DNA from: JAKZVK01 sp965248255 | GTDB taxonomy: Bacteria > Acidobacteriota > Terriglobia > Bryobacterales > UBA6623 | Assembly (NCBI GenBank): GCA_965248255.1 | Contig: CBDFIW010000004.1 | Span: 1,178,001-1,242,000, forward strand | DNA length: 64,000 nucleotides | Direction: 5' to 3' | Part shown: positions 7,994 through 18,265 of the stretch, one piece after another | Position numbering within the stretch: the stretch's first letter is position 1 | How the letters are laid out: each line of letters begins with the position of its first letter | Made by a program: the position numbers and the translations under genes | Notes under the pieces: model-generated | The model's input: only the letters and a program-made list of their open reading frames with translations | The model's database searches: none | Told to the model about the DNA's origin: nothing

Positions 7994-9818
7994 CTATGTG
8001 GCGCAGGTTGGCTTCGCTTGGAAGGACGATGTTTCGGCGCTCGCGGCTGGAAGGCGAGATGGCCGAGGAACTCAGGTGCCACATCGAGGAGCGAGCCGAC
8101 CATCTCGTCCTCGAAGGCATGGAGCGGCGCGAAGCGTTGCGGCAAGCACGGCTGGAGTTCGGCGCCGTGGAAGCCTACAAGGAAGAGTGCCGCGCCGCCC
8201 GTGGGGCTCGGTGGATGGATGAGCTTTGGCGCAGCCTCCGTTATGCCGGTCGATCGCTCTACAAAAGGCCGGGATTCGCCGCTATCGCCATTCTGTCTCT
8301 AGCCCTCGGAATCGGCGGCAACGTCGCTGTCTTTAACTTGTTCAATCGCCTTGTTCTCGCGCCGCTTCCGGTACGAGATCCGGAATCGCTGTATCAGGTC
8401 ATGAGATCCAGGGGCATCGTCAACCGGCTTTCGTACCCCGGGTTTGAAAGGCTGCGAGACAACTTCGACGTCTTCGAGTCGTTGTTTGGCTGGACCTGGG
8501 GAAACTACGAACTGAAGTTCGCAAATCGTACACGGCTCGTGGATGTCGATCTTGTCACGGGAAACTACTTCGATGCGCTCGGTATCCGCCCCACTCATGG
8601 GCGCCTGTTGCGCCCAGAAGACGATCGGTTAGGCGCCGCCCAGAGCATTGTACTCAGTCATCGACTCTGGCGTGATTTCTTTGGAGCCGACGAAAGCGTG
8701 CTGGGGCGCAGTGTGAAGCTTCTCGACACGCCATTCGAGATTGTCGGCGTTGCACCGCCGGATTTCCTCGGACTCGAACTTGGGTCGCCCCCGGACGCTT
8801 ACCTTCCGCACCACGCACAATGGCGCTTCGACTCTGACTACAAGCCCAGTGAAGGTGCGTCTGTTTTCTTCACGATGGGACGTCTGAAGCCGGACGTACC
8901 CTTCGGAGCTGCACAGACCTTGCTGCGCGAACGGTGGCCAGGGCTCCGGCCTCCGGAACTCGCACCGTCGCGCTACAACTCTCGACCTCGCCATCTACGG
9001 CTGAAGGATGGCAGCCGCGGCTACTCGCCCTTGAGAACGGAGTTCTCCCAGGCCCTCTATGCGCTCATGGGACTGGCCCTAGCGGTGTTCCTCATCGCGT
9101 GTGCGAATCTTGCGTCCCTACTGGTGGTGAGGGGCATCGAGCGGACCGGTGAGACCAGCATGAGGCTTGCCTTGGGGGCCAACCGAGGACAACTCGTCGG
9201 ACAGTGGATGACCGAATGTTTGTTGATGGCCGGCATCGGCGGAGTCACGGGCTTGATACTCGCCTACTGGATGACGGAGCTGCTCCTGTTATTCGTCAAC
9301 GAGTCAGACCGAGCCTGGTTGCGGTTTCAGGCTGACTCCAGCACTGTCGCGCTAGGGCTTGGACTCACGATTGCGGCAGGCTTGCTGTTCGGACTCCTCC
9401 CCGCCTTTCGGGCTTCCCGGCTCGGGATCCAAGAGTTGATCAAGGAACACTCCGCGGCGGTGATTGGTCGCCGAGGACATGTGGCGCATGCTGTCTTGAC
9501 GGGGCAGGTAGCGGTTGCCCTGGTGCTTGTCGTTTCAGCCACGCTGTTCGCGAGGACGCTGTGGAACTTGAACCGGGCCCCTGCCGGACTCGAAACCGAT
9601 GCAGTCGCTTACGCCCGGCCCCTTTTCTCGAAGACCGAATTCCCGTGGGATAAGAGGCCCTTAGTGATGAAGGAAGTCATGGAGCGACTGCGGAACTCGG
9701 AAAACATTGCCTCCGTGGGCGGGGCTGGCGGCTTACCGTTTGTGAGTGGCAGCCATGGATGGGGCCCAATCACGGTGCCGGGCTACACGTTCGCTCCTGA
9801 CGAGCCGAATCTCGCCTA

Positions 9819-10845
9819 CTGGGGTATTTACTTGACTCAGGTGACCCCTACATCTTGTGGTCGACAGAAGCAGCATTTTCAGTGCCGCCGATGATGGACT
9901 TGTATGGCACGGGGTCGATGGCGACCGCCTGTTGCACAAGTCGATAGAAGAGCTTCCCTCGGCTGCGAGAGTTGCGTCGATTAAAGCGGAAGGTAAACTC
10001 GTCCAGGTAGTAGTCCAGATGCTCGGGGTTGACGGCCCCCTGATGCGTCCCCAGCAGCCAACGCTTCAAAAGCGACGCCACGCGGTGCACTCGGGGCAGC
10101 AGCTTCGAGGCCGACTCCGGCCCCTCATCGAGGAACGTTACTTCGTGCCGGTAGCCGCGCTTCTGTAGCGGCTCATAGCCCAGCCAGCCGTCGGTATGAA
10201 CCGTGCTGCCCCGTTCAATCGCTTCTTCGACAAAGGGCATCAAGCTTTCTGCGCTCGCATCCCGGACTCTGCGCATCCGAAGCCGTCCCGTTCCCCTGCC
10301 GTCCTCCTGGGCGGCGATGGCAATCAACGATTTGGTATAGGTCTGGCGACCGCGCACGCCCTCTTCTGGGCTGCCCCAGTACGTCTCGTCCACCTCCACA
10401 CGGCCGCTGAGGCGGTCGCGACCGGGGCGCACCATGGCGCGGCGCAACTTGTGCAGCCAGCTCCAGGCCGTCTTGTAGCTGCCCAGCCCCAAGACTCGCT
10501 GCAGCCCCAGGGCACTCACTCCGTTTTTCTGACTGGTCACCCACCAGATGGCTCGCAACCACAGCCGCAGGGGCTGACGAGTGTCCTGGAACACCGTGCC
10601 AGCGGTGACCGAGGTCTGCCGACCGCAGCCCGAGCACTCCCACAGCCCTTGCCGGACCGGCCAAGCCGCGCCGTGTCCGCAGCGCGGACAGCGGAATCCT
10701 TCCGGCCAGCGCAGCTGGAACAGATAATCCCGACAAGCCTCCTCCGTCGCAAAGCGGGCCTCGAACTCAGCCAAGTTCCGCGGATAGTCCTCCATCGCAC
10801 CGCATACTACATCTTGGGGCTACCTGAGTCAAGTAAATACCCCAT
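9819..10845 (-). mobile_element. IS1595-family element, copy A
   Basis: About 1027 bp with near-perfect inverted ends (TGGGGTATTTACTTGACTCA on both sides). The direct repeat TCTCGCCTA occurs at 9810-9818 and 10846-10854, consistent with the 8-bp-class duplication of IS1595 plus a chance match. It carries one transposase gene on the minus strand and sits inside the ADOP permease gene. It differs from copy B by about three bases. Confidence 0.9.
9848..10795 (-). CDS. IS1595-family (ISXO2-like) transposase, copy A
   Basis: 315 aa. An N-terminal zinc ribbon (CPRCGH ... CSGCGRQ, residues about 36-58) precedes an ISXO2-like DDE domain: VEVDETYWG (first Asp), VHTDGWLGY (second Asp), and the C-terminal GTHQGAVNPEHLDYYLDEFT with FRFNRR typical of the family. 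The reading frame is intact, so it is probably functional. Compared with copy B it has HRVASLL and FVEEA. Confidence 0.92.
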   Translation of the reverse strand: MEDYPRNLAEFEARFATEEACRDYLFQLRWPEGFRCPRCGHGAAWPVRQGLWECSGCGRQTSVTAGTVFQDTRQPLRLWLRAIWWVTSQKNGVSALGLQRVLGLGSYKTAWSWLHKLRRAMVRPGRDRLSGRVEVDETYWGSPEEGVRGRQTYTKSLIAIAAQEDGRGTGRLRMRRVRDASAESLMPFVEEAIERGSTVHTDGWLGYEPLQKRGYRHEVTFLDEGPESASKLLPRVHRVASLLKRWLLGTHQGAVNPEHLDYYLDEFTFRFNRRNSRSRGKLFYRLVQQAVAIDPVPYKSIIGGTENAASVDHKM

Positions 10846-11683
10846 TCTCGCCTATAACAAGAGGGTCACTCCAGGGTACCTTCAGACGCTGGGTATTCCT
10901 CTCCTAGCAGGTCGTGACTTCCAGGATCAGGATCGATTAGAAGACGCTCCCGCGGTCGCAATCGTGAACGAGCGCTTTGCTCGCCACTACTTTGCAGACC
11001 GCGATCCCGTCGGTCAAGAATTTCAAGCGGGGGTGCGGACAATAACGTCCCCTCGAATCATCGGGGTTGTGGGGGATACGGTCGACCGCGGTTTCCGAGA
11101 GGAGCCGAGGGAACTGATCTACTGGCCAGCGCCGCTCTGGGGATCCGGGCCTATTGTGGTGCGGGCCAAGCCGGGAGTCGATGCCTCGGTCTGCGAAGCG
11201 GAGATTCGCGCGGCGCTGGCTTCACTCGCGCCGAAAGTCCCCATCGAGAGCGGCACGATCAAGGGGGCTGTACAGGAGTCATTGCGGAGGGACCGGCTTG
11301 TGGCGCAATTGTCCGCGGTGTTCGGTGTTCTGGGGGCGCTGTTGGCAGCGGTAGGGCTGTACGGCGCGACAGCTCACATGGCGAGAAGCCGCCGCCGCGA
11401 GATCGGCTTAAGAATCGCTCTGGGCGCCCAACGCTCCGATATTGTTCGTCTGATGCTCCGTGAGAACGTGTGGGTCATCCTAGCGGGCACCGCCATCGGC
11501 CTTGCTTTAGCGGTTGGAGTCGGCCGCGTAATCGAATCGCTCCTCTTTGGGGTATCCGCGACAGACCCTCTCGCCCTCGGGATAGCCGCCGTCCTGCTCA
11601 CCGTAGTCACCCTGGCTGCGAGCCTCTGGCCGGCTCTGCGGGCCGCCAGACTCGACCCCTCAAACACCTTGCGTTGCGAATAG

Positions 11684-12368
11684 GGACTTTGTGCTAGCGG
11701 GGGGTGGAAGGGGGAAGCATTTCGCCCGGCGGCGAGACGTTCCTGATGTGACGGCGTTCGGTAATTCCCGCCAGAACACGTCGTTCGCGTCGTTCAAAGT
11801 AATACCAAGAGTTCCGCGACCGCGAACATGGCTAAGTATTGCTAAACAAGAGTGTTAACTCTTGTTCGCAGGAAAGATAGTGAGAAATCGCGTTCGCATG
11901 AGAAATCCGCCACCTCTCCTTCTAACTTGTTCCAACATAGGGGCTTAGCTCGAATCGCTGGCGCACTTGGCTGTGTGGTCGGCAATCCGGGACAAGTGTC
12001 GCCCTCTTCTTTCAACAGCCTCGAAAACCAGGAAGTGCAGTTAGATCCCCCCTGGTCGGCCAGTGTATAGCGATGACGCCACGCCGCTCACTTCGGTCCG
12101 TCGGCTCACCCCCCCCCGACGATACGCCGAGCCTGCTTTTCATACCCCGTTGTGGCCCAAGGCTTGGCCGTTCACAGATTTTCAAAAACAATTTCCCCCA
12201 TCCTTTCAATCACTTACCTCTCCAGCCACCCCGCCACTCCCACAACCGGCTCCTATACTAGGGGCGAAGAAACCTGGCGGCGATTCGTCAACAATCAGGG
12301 CAGCAGGTGGAACACCACAACTACAAATCCTGGTCACCGATGCGCGCCGGTGCCGTACGAGGTGACCC
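11684..12368. other. Intergenic, no gene recognised
   Basis: No convincing coding frame. It includes a short AT-richer patch (11800-11940). From about 12170 it is similar to 22265-22400 (listed separately). Confidence 0.4.
12170..12305 (+). repeat. Diverged leader-like repeat, copy 1
   Basis: CACAGATTTTC, TTTCCCCCATCCTTTCA, ACTTA-CTCT, AACCGG and TATACT follow in the same order and spacing as at 22265-22400. Here it precedes a broken HTH gene by about 60 bp, so it may be a promoter/leader region carried along with that gene family. Confidence 0.5.
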
Positions 12369-12690
12369 ATGACTGAAGAACATAAAGAATCCTTAGAATT
12401 GCCGCGAAAACCGCGTCAAATCCTGACAGATCCTGCCAGCTCCAGCCGGCCAGCGAGCTTTCCGTGGCGTCCGCCGACCAGGAACCAGCCCTCACCCAGC
12501 CGAAGCAACTGGCCTTGCTTGCCCTGCTCTCGGCCCACTCCGTCGCGGCCGCCGCCCGCCGGTCCGGCGTCAGCGAGCGCTCGATCCACCGCTGGCTGCG
12601 CGACGGATTCTCGAATGTCGGTGATTCTCAACGTGCGGACCTTTCTAGTCAGAACCAGTGTCGCAGCTCAGCAAGGCCCACATCGAGATA
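12369..12690 (+). pseudogene. Frameshifted small HTH protein
   Basis: The ATG at 12369 opens MTEEHKESLELPRKPRQILT; then the coding signal moves to another frame that reads QPKQLALLALLSAHSVAAAA and RRSGVSERSIHRWLRDGFSN (about 12500-12612). The latter is a clear helix-turn-helix like those of phage-type small terminase or homeodomain-like proteins. A single indel near 12440 separates the halves. No partner genes follow. Confidence 0.5.
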
Positions 12691-13112
12691 GGGGCCGGTG
12701 GCACGGGGCACGACATGTCGTGCCCTCACGTCGTTAGCCGTTGCAGGAGCGGAGCGAATCAATGTGGAACGGGTCCCCAGACCTCCCGTGTCGGTACTCT
12801 TACCGACACCTCTTCAGCCCCTTGCGGCCAGGGCAAACCCAGCGCGTAGCCCGGGTGTACACCCCTGGGAAAACGGCCCACGAATCCGAACAGACCCCAG
12901 GCAGGGGCGTATGAGAGTAGCCCAGTTGAGTTGTTTCCGCCAGCTATGTTTTCAGGTAGAATCGGACCGGCATGGTCGGCCAAACCGAGGCCAAAGGCCG
13001 CACGTCCATCGCCATGCCCTTCATCGAGGGTGACACCCTCGAAACGAATGATCTAGTACAGCCCTCTCAGGACAGCTTCGAACATGTCCTGGGACAGCCG
13101 AAGGGACAATAC
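12691..13112. other. Intergenic with dispersed repeat
   Basis: Contains hairpin-forming stretches (GGGGCACGACATGTCGTGCCC near 12706-12726) and, at about 12895-12925, CCCAGGCAGGGGCGTATGAG followed by AGTAGCCCA, which recurs near 61425-61455. No coding frame was recognised before the gene at 13113. Confidence 0.4.
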
Positions 13113-14711
13113 ATGAAGCATGGGATTCTCGCGACCCTGCTATTCATGCTGCCTGTGGTCACGCTTGCTGATGAGCCCATCCACATCGGCTCACGCCGCG
13201 AGTTGTTTGTGGACGACCATCTCGTCGATCGCCTCGTGGGCAGGGCGGAACTGCGGTTGCATCATCCCACGCCACGGGAAGTCGTGCTCGTCCACGATGC
13301 TCCCTGGGAAGGAAACGCAACCGCATACCACAGCATCTTCAAGGATGGCGATCGCTACCGCATGTACTATCGTGCGTGGCGGCTGACGGTCGACTCGGAC
13401 CAACTCAAGCAGGGTATCGTGAGCCTTTGTTACGCCGAAAGCCGCGACGGCATTCGTTGGAAAAAGCCCCAACTGGGGCTGCACGAGTTTGAGGGCGGCA
13501 AGGCTAACAACATCGTCATCTCCAGCGAAATGGCCGCAGGTGATCAGGTGACGGTAGGAGGTCCGGCAGTCTTTCGGGATCGGAATCCGGACACACCGCC
13601 GGATGCGCAATACAAAACCTTCCTGATCTCCAAGAGCCCACTCGGCATGCGGCCATACAAGTCAGCCGACGGCATCCGCTGGTCGCCGATGACCGAGGGG
13701 CCGACGATTACCAATGGAGCGTTCGACTCGCAGAACCTCGCGTTCTGGGAATCCGTGCGTGGCGAGTATCGTGCATTCTGGCGTTACTTCACGAAAGGGA
13801 CCACCAACCACAAGACGTGGAAGCCGGGCGGTGTGCACGCCATCCGCACAGCCACATCAAACGACTTGCTGACTTGGAGGAACGAGGCGGATCTCGCGTA
13901 TGTAGACTCACCCGCGGAAGAGTTGTATGAAAACGGAGTTGCACCTTATCATCGCGCACCACACCTGTTAATTGGGTTTCCGGTTCGATACATCGATCGG
14001 GCCGGTGCGCCATCCACTTCGGGTCGTGATGGCCGCGACACGCCCGGGCTGGAGAGCACCCGTGCGTGGCCGGTGTCGCTGCGCGTGCTGCCAGACCTTC
14101 AACAGCGCGAAGCGCGGGCGGCGGCGAGTGAACGCTACGGCAGCGCTGTAACTGAAGGCTTGCTGATGGCCAGCCGCAATGGCGTCACATTCAAACGCTG
14201 GAACGAGGGGTTTCTTCGGCCTGGAATCGAACGTCCTGGTACATGGAACTACGGACACCAGTTCATCGGCTGGCATTTGGTCGAGACCGCCTCGCAACTT
14301 GCGGGAGCGCCCAAGGAGCTCTCGCTGTACGCGACCGAGGGCTACTGGACTGCGCCAAAGGGAACCTCGTTGCGGCGCTACACATTGCGGCTGGATGGCT
14401 TCGTCTCGGTGCAGGCTCCAATGAGTGGCGGCGAACTCGTCACGAAGCCGCTGACGTTCACCGGCAAGACGCTTTCGCTCAACTTCGCCACCTCGGCGGC
14501 CGGCAGCCTGCGCGTTGAACTGCAAGACGCGCAAGGACAGGCTTTGGCAGGCTACACGCTCAGCGAATGCGACGAGTTGTTTGGTGACACGGTGGACCGG
14601 ACCGTCACCTGGCAAAGCAAGCGCGACCTGTCGGAGTTGATTGGTGACGTTGTGCGTATGCGATTTGCGCTGCGCGACGCCGATCTGTTCGCGTTTCAAT
14701 TCGGCGAGTGA
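13113..14711 (+). CDS. Secreted glycosidase-like beta-propeller protein
   Basis: 532 aa from the ATG at 13113, with AAGGGA upstream; upstream in-frame codons look non-coding. A Sec signal peptide (MKHGILATLLFMLPVVTLAD) is followed by IGSRRELFVDDHLVDRL, a repeat-rich central region (GDRYRMYYRAW, YAESRDGIRWKKPQLGL, SADGIRWSPM, SQNLAFWE) and a C-terminal sandwich-like part (TAAGSLRVELQD class). The DG-x-R/H-W repeats suit a five-bladed beta-propeller like GH32/43-type enzymes. It is a full-length paralogue of the gene at 51083. It probably acts on polysaccharide outside the cell; substrate unknown. Confidence 0.75.
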   Translation: MKHGILATLLFMLPVVTLADEPIHIGSRRELFVDDHLVDRLVGRAELRLHHPTPREVVLVHDAPWEGNATAYHSIFKDGDRYRMYYRAWRLTVDSDQLKQGIVSLCYAESRDGIRWKKPQLGLHEFEGGKANNIVISSEMAAGDQVTVGGPAVFRDRNPDTPPDAQYKTFLISKSPLGMRPYKSADGIRWSPMTEGPTITNGAFDSQNLAFWESVRGEYRAFWRYFTKGTTNHKTWKPGGVHAIRTATSNDLLTWRNEADLAYVDSPAEELYENGVAPYHRAPHLLIGFPVRYIDRAGAPSTSGRDGRDTPGLESTRAWPVSLRVLPDLQQREARAAASERYGSAVTEGLLMASRNGVTFKRWNEGFLRPGIERPGTWNYGHQFIGWHLVETASQLAGAPKELSLYATEGYWTAPKGTSLRRYTLRLDGFVSVQAPMSGGELVTKPLTFTGKTLSLNFATSAAGSLRVELQDAQGQALAGYTLSECDELFGDTVDRTVTWQSKRDLSELIGDVVRMRFALRDADLFAFQFGE

Positions 14712-14906
14712 CGAGTATACCCGTGAACAGGACTAAGTCCTACGAAACGAACAACATGGCGACTGTCCGCGGATTACTGTTGACACAATCGGGAGCCCAC
14801 CAGCCACCGACGGGTCGTTGGCCCGCGAGATCCTGCAGAGTTCTCACTTATTGAATCCCGCAAATTATTATGACACTTTTTGACAGTGTGGAGCATCTAT
14901 ATATGT

Positions 14907-15434
14907 ATGGGCAACCCCAAAGGTGCGAAGCGGGATTTCAAGGCGCTGGAGAAGCGCCGTTTCGAAGCGATGCGGCTGCTCCACCAAGGCCACAATCAGT
15001 CCGAGACGGCGAGACGGCTGAACGTCGCTCGCCAAACCGTCAGTGAGTGGCGGCGGCAATACCGCGAGCAGGGTGCGGCCGGACTCCGCCAGGCCGGGCG
15101 CGCCGGACGCAAGCCGCTCCTCGATGCCGCACAACGCGAACGCCTGACGTCGCTGCTGCTGGAAGGCCCGGAAGCCCACGGCTTCCCAACGCCCCTGTGG
15201 AGCTGTCCGCGGGTGGCTCGGCTGACCGGAGACGAGTTCGGGGTCGCATACCACGCAGGCCACGCCTGGAAGATCCTGCGAGCGCTCGACTGGAGCCCGC
15301 AACGCCCGGCCGGAAAGGCGCGCGAGCGCAACGAAGAGCGGATCCGCACCTGGAAGCGCAAGACCTGGAAGCGCATTAAAAAAAAGCCCAAAACGAAGGC
15401 CGTACGCTCGTCTTCATCGACGAAAGCGGATTGA
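14907..15434 (+). CDS. IS630 transposase orfA, copy 3
   Basis: HTH half starting at ATG 14907, with an intact A8 run at 15378-15385 for -1 frameshifting. It carries the GAKRDF variant. Confidence 0.88.
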   Translation: MGNPKGAKRDFKALEKRRFEAMRLLHQGHNQSETARRLNVARQTVSEWRRQYREQGAAGLRQAGRAGRKPLLDAAQRERLTSLLLEGPEAHGFPTPLWSCPRVARLTGDEFGVAYHAGHAWKILRALDWSPQRPAGKARERNEERIRTWKRKTWKRIKKKPKTKAVRSSSSTKAD

Positions 15435-15922
15435 GTCAGAAGCCGCATCGCTGCCGCACCTGGGCGCCACGTGGCCAAACACCGGTGCTGCAGTTTAACT
15501 TCAACTGGGAGAAGCTTTCCGTCTCGGCGGGGCTGACGCTGCGTAACTTCTACTTCCGGCTCTATCCCGGTGCGATCGGCAAAGAGCAAGTGACCGACTT
15601 TCTCAAGGCGTTGGTACGTCATATCGATCGCCCGCTGCTGATCGTCTGGGATCGGCTGCCGGCGCACCGTAGCCGCCTGGTGCAAGAGTTCATCGAACTC
15701 TCCGAAGGCCACATCGCAACCGAGTACTTGCCACCCTATGCGCCGGAGTTGAATCCGGTGGAATACATCTGGGCTTACTGGAAGCAGCACGAGTTGCCGA
15801 ACGTCTGTCCGAAAGACTACGGCGAGCTGAACGAGCGGGCCCGCAAGGCACTCCGCCGCATGTACCGCAAACCGCGTTTGATCACGGCCTTCTGGAAACA
15901 GTCTTCTCTTTGTTTTGACTGA
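15431..15922 (+). CDS. IS630 transposase orfB, copy 3
   Basis: DDE half with WDRLPAH and PELNPVE; the protein is identical to the other copies. Confidence 0.88.
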   Translation: MSQKPHRCRTWAPRGQTPVLQFNFNWEKLSVSAGLTLRNFYFRLYPGAIGKEQVTDFLKALVRHIDRPLLIVWDRLPAHRSRLVQEFIELSEGHIATEYLPPYAPELNPVEYIWAYWKQHELPNVCPKDYGELNERARKALRRMYRKPRLITAFWKQSSLCFD

Positions 15923-15946
15923 CTCTATATTATGCGGGAGTCAATA

Positions 15947-16334
15947 GAAACCGAGCCCGGAACGCAAGGGACGGGTCAATCCGCCCGGTTCGGCGGGCGA
16001 GCCCGGCCCCTTGCCCGAAGCACCAAGAATCTCAAACGCCCCGTACCGGGGCTTGGTGGCGTGGTCGGATGCATCCGCGTTGCGCCCAGGAGGAGCCGCG
16101 GGTTCCCACCCGCGGCTCGGTTGTGTAGTTGGATGCCTCAACTTGCACTATGAGTTGCCGCGGGCTCCCAGCAGTGTCAACCGTGGACTCCCCGATTCTT
16201 TCACAGCCCTGACGGTCATGGCTCGGTTTGCGGGCGGCGCTTGTGGCTGGGCCGCGAATCACGAATCACGGTTCACGAATCACGATTCACTGACCGCTTG
16301 ACTTCGCCGCCCCGTACGCGATACAAACCAGCGC
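15947..16334. other. Intergenic with hairpin and AATCACG repeats
   Basis: A 10-bp-stem hairpin lies at 16093-16118 (GAGCCGCGGG-ttccca-CCCGCGGCTC). Just upstream of the next gene, 16253-16293 is a run of imperfect GAATCACG/GATTCACG units; a similar run occurs at 61527-61555. No coding frame was recognised. Confidence 0.5.
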
Positions 16335-17591
16335 ATGGAACGCAGACGTTTCTTGCAGACCCTTGGTCTCGCGACGGCGGCCGGGTTGTCGGCGCCTCGT
16401 ACCTCCTGGGCCGCGCCGCCCGCTCCCGACACCGACCTCGAGATCACTAGCGTGCGCATCGTGAAGACGCGGCCGAAACGCCCGGTACCGCGGTACGAGC
16501 CCACGGCCGGCTCGTGGTCGACCGGTAGGGTCGAAGTTGCCAACCCGGTCTCGATCTATCCCAAGTACAAGCCGATGCGGAGCCTCTTTATGCCGGATGC
16601 CGACGGTGTGTCGAGCTTCTGGGTCGAGATCGGCACCGACAAAGGCATCAAGGGCTACGGCCGCGGCGGCCCCGGCGGGGGGCCGATCATCGAGGGTCAC
16701 CTCACCAAGCTCCTGCTGGGCAAGAATGCGCTCGACATCGAAAAGCTGTGGGACCTGCTGTGGCGCGCCACGATGTTCTACGGCCGCAAGGGGGTCGTCG
16801 TCAACGCCATCAGCGGCGTCGACTTGGCGCTGTGGGATATCGCGGGCAAGGCGTGGGGATTGCCGGTCTACCGCCTGCTGGGCGGCGAGACGAAAGCTCG
16901 CATCCCGAGCTACTGCACCGGCAACGATATCGAGCAGCACGTCGAGTTCGGCTATACGAAGCTCAAGCTGGCGCTGCCCTACGGGCCGGCCGACGGGCGA
17001 GAGGGCATCCGCAAGAACGTCGAACTCGTCAAGCGGGCGCGGCAAGCGGTCGGGCGCGACGGCGAAGTCATGATGGACTGCTGGATGGCCCTGACCGAGC
17101 GCTACACGCTCGAGCTCTGCGAGGCGTTTGAGCCCTATCGTGTCTACTGGATGGAGGAATGCTTGCCGCCGGACGACTACCTAGGGTTCGGGCGGCTGCG
17201 CGAACAGATCAAGTCCACGCGCATCGTTACCGGTGAGCACGTGTACACGCGCTACGGCTTCCGACAGCTTCTCAAACATAACGGCGCCGAGATCTGGCAG
17301 CCGGACATCCACTGGTGTGGCGGGTTGACGGAGATGCGGCGGATCGGGGCGCTGGCGGCGGCCTATGACATCCCGGTGATCCCCCACGGCGGCGGCCAGC
17401 GCGACGCGGTGCACTTCATCATGGCCACGCCGAACAGCCCGTGGGCCGAGATGTTCATGCCCGCGCCCGGTGGGCCGGAGGTCGTCTACGAACGCTACGA
17501 GCAGGACAACCATCTCACGCGGGGCCCCGAGGGGATCTATACGCGGCCGTCGGACCGCCCCGGGTTTGGTTGGGAGATTGAAGTGGTGTGA
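16335..17591 (+). CDS. Enolase-superfamily dehydratase, rhamnonate dehydratase-like
   Basis: 418 aa with a Tat signal (MERRRFLQTLGLATAAGLSA). A mandelate racemase/muconate lactonizing fold follows: KLKLALPYGPADGREGIRKN (catalytic Lys region), MMDCWMALT (metal Asp), YWMEECLPPDD (metal Glu), IVTGEHVYTRYGF (Glu-His) and IPHGGG (catalytic His). The PYGPADGREG and DCWMALT blocks match what I know of L-rhamnonate dehydratases, so dehydration of a sugar acid is likely. An exported location is unusual for this enzyme class but common for Tat-tagged enzymes in these bacteria. Stands alone. Confidence 0.82.
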   Translation: MERRRFLQTLGLATAAGLSAPRTSWAAPPAPDTDLEITSVRIVKTRPKRPVPRYEPTAGSWSTGRVEVANPVSIYPKYKPMRSLFMPDADGVSSFWVEIGTDKGIKGYGRGGPGGGPIIEGHLTKLLLGKNALDIEKLWDLLWRATMFYGRKGVVVNAISGVDLALWDIAGKAWGLPVYRLLGGETKARIPSYCTGNDIEQHVEFGYTKLKLALPYGPADGREGIRKNVELVKRARQAVGRDGEVMMDCWMALTERYTLELCEAFEPYRVYWMEECLPPDDYLGFGRLREQIKSTRIVTGEHVYTRYGFRQLLKHNGAEIWQPDIHWCGGLTEMRRIGALAAAYDIPVIPHGGGQRDAVHFIMATPNSPWAEMFMPAPGGPEVVYERYEQDNHLTRGPEGIYTRPSDRPGFGWEIEVV

Positions 17592-17773
17592 GCGGGACTC
17601 GGGCAACTAGCCTGCGACGCCCAACTGTGCCGCTCTATCGGCGTCGCGGCTCGGCCGGCAGGGGCATGTTCCCCCGCGGACTAAGGTGTTCCCGCTCCGG
17701 CGATTCACCCAAGGACGTTGGTGCAACTCAGTATCTCGCCGAAACAAACTATTGACTCCCGCATAATATAGAG

Positions 17774-18265
17774 TCAGTCAAAACAAAGAGAAGACTGTTT
17801 CCAGAAGGCCGTGATCAAACGCGGTTTGCGGTACATGCGGCGGAGTGCCTTGCGGGCCCGCTCGTTCAGCTCGCCGTAGTCTTTCGGACAGACGTTCGGC
17901 AACTCGTGCTGCTTCCAGTAAGCCCAGATGTATTCCACCGGATTCAACTCCGGCGCATAGGGTGGCAAGTACTCGGTTGCGATGTGGCCTTCGGAGAGTT
18001 CGATGAACTCTTGCACCAGGCGGCTACGGTGCGCCGGCAGCCGATCCCAGACGATCAGCAGCGGGCGATCGATATGACGTACCAACGCCTTGAGAAAGTC
18101 GGTCACTTGCTCTTTGCCGATCGCACCGGGATAGAGCCGGAAGTAGAAGTTACGCAGCGTCAGCCCCGCCGAGACGGAAAGCTTCTCCCAGTTGAAGTTA
18201 AACTGCAGCACCGGTGTTTGGCCACGTGGCGCCCAGGTGCGGCAGCGATGCGGCTTCTGACTCAA
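17774..18265 (-). CDS. IS630 transposase orfB, copy 4
   Basis: DDE half, identical in protein sequence to the other copies. Confidence 0.88.
   Translation of the reverse strand: MSQKPHRCRTWAPRGQTPVLQFNFNWEKLSVSAGLTLRNFYFRLYPGAIGKEQVTDFLKALVRHIDRPLLIVWDRLPAHRSRLVQEFIELSEGHIATEYLPPYAPELNPVEYIWAYWKQHELPNVCPKDYGELNERARKALRRMYRKPRLITAFWKQSSLCFD

Larger units (their letters stand above)
7996..11683 (+). pseudogene. ADOP-type MacB/FtsX permease, interrupted by IS1595
   Basis: Two coding blocks (7996-9818 and 10855-11683) join in frame to 883 aa if the IS and one target repeat are removed (EPNLAY-NKRVTPGYLQ). The product begins with the acidobacterial ADOP N-terminal segment (EEMAEELRCHIEERADHLV type), then a first transmembrane helix (FAAIAILSLALGIGGNVAVF), a MacB-type periplasmic domain, FtsX helices near 9060-9420, a second periplasmic domain and a final FtsX block (EIGLRIALGAQRSDIV). 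No ATPase gene is adjacent. The present form would stop inside the IS after 632 codons. Confidence 0.87.
14851..15944 (+). mobile_element. IS630-family element, copy 3
   Basis: 1094 bp, plus orientation, flanked by TA at 14849-14850 and 15945-15946. It lies between two genes without breaking either. It shares with copy 4 the codon for Ala in GAKRDF (Val in the others), so these two copies are closest relatives. Confidence 0.93.

Noticed and set aside
10196..11683. Long plus-strand frame through IS1595 into the permease
   Set aside because: The first 650 nt are antisense to the transposase; only the part after 10855 is real permease coding sequence.
16253..16293. AATCACG repeats as an operator array for the following gene
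   Set aside because: The same run occurs at 61527 in a different context and looks like a dispersed simple repeat.
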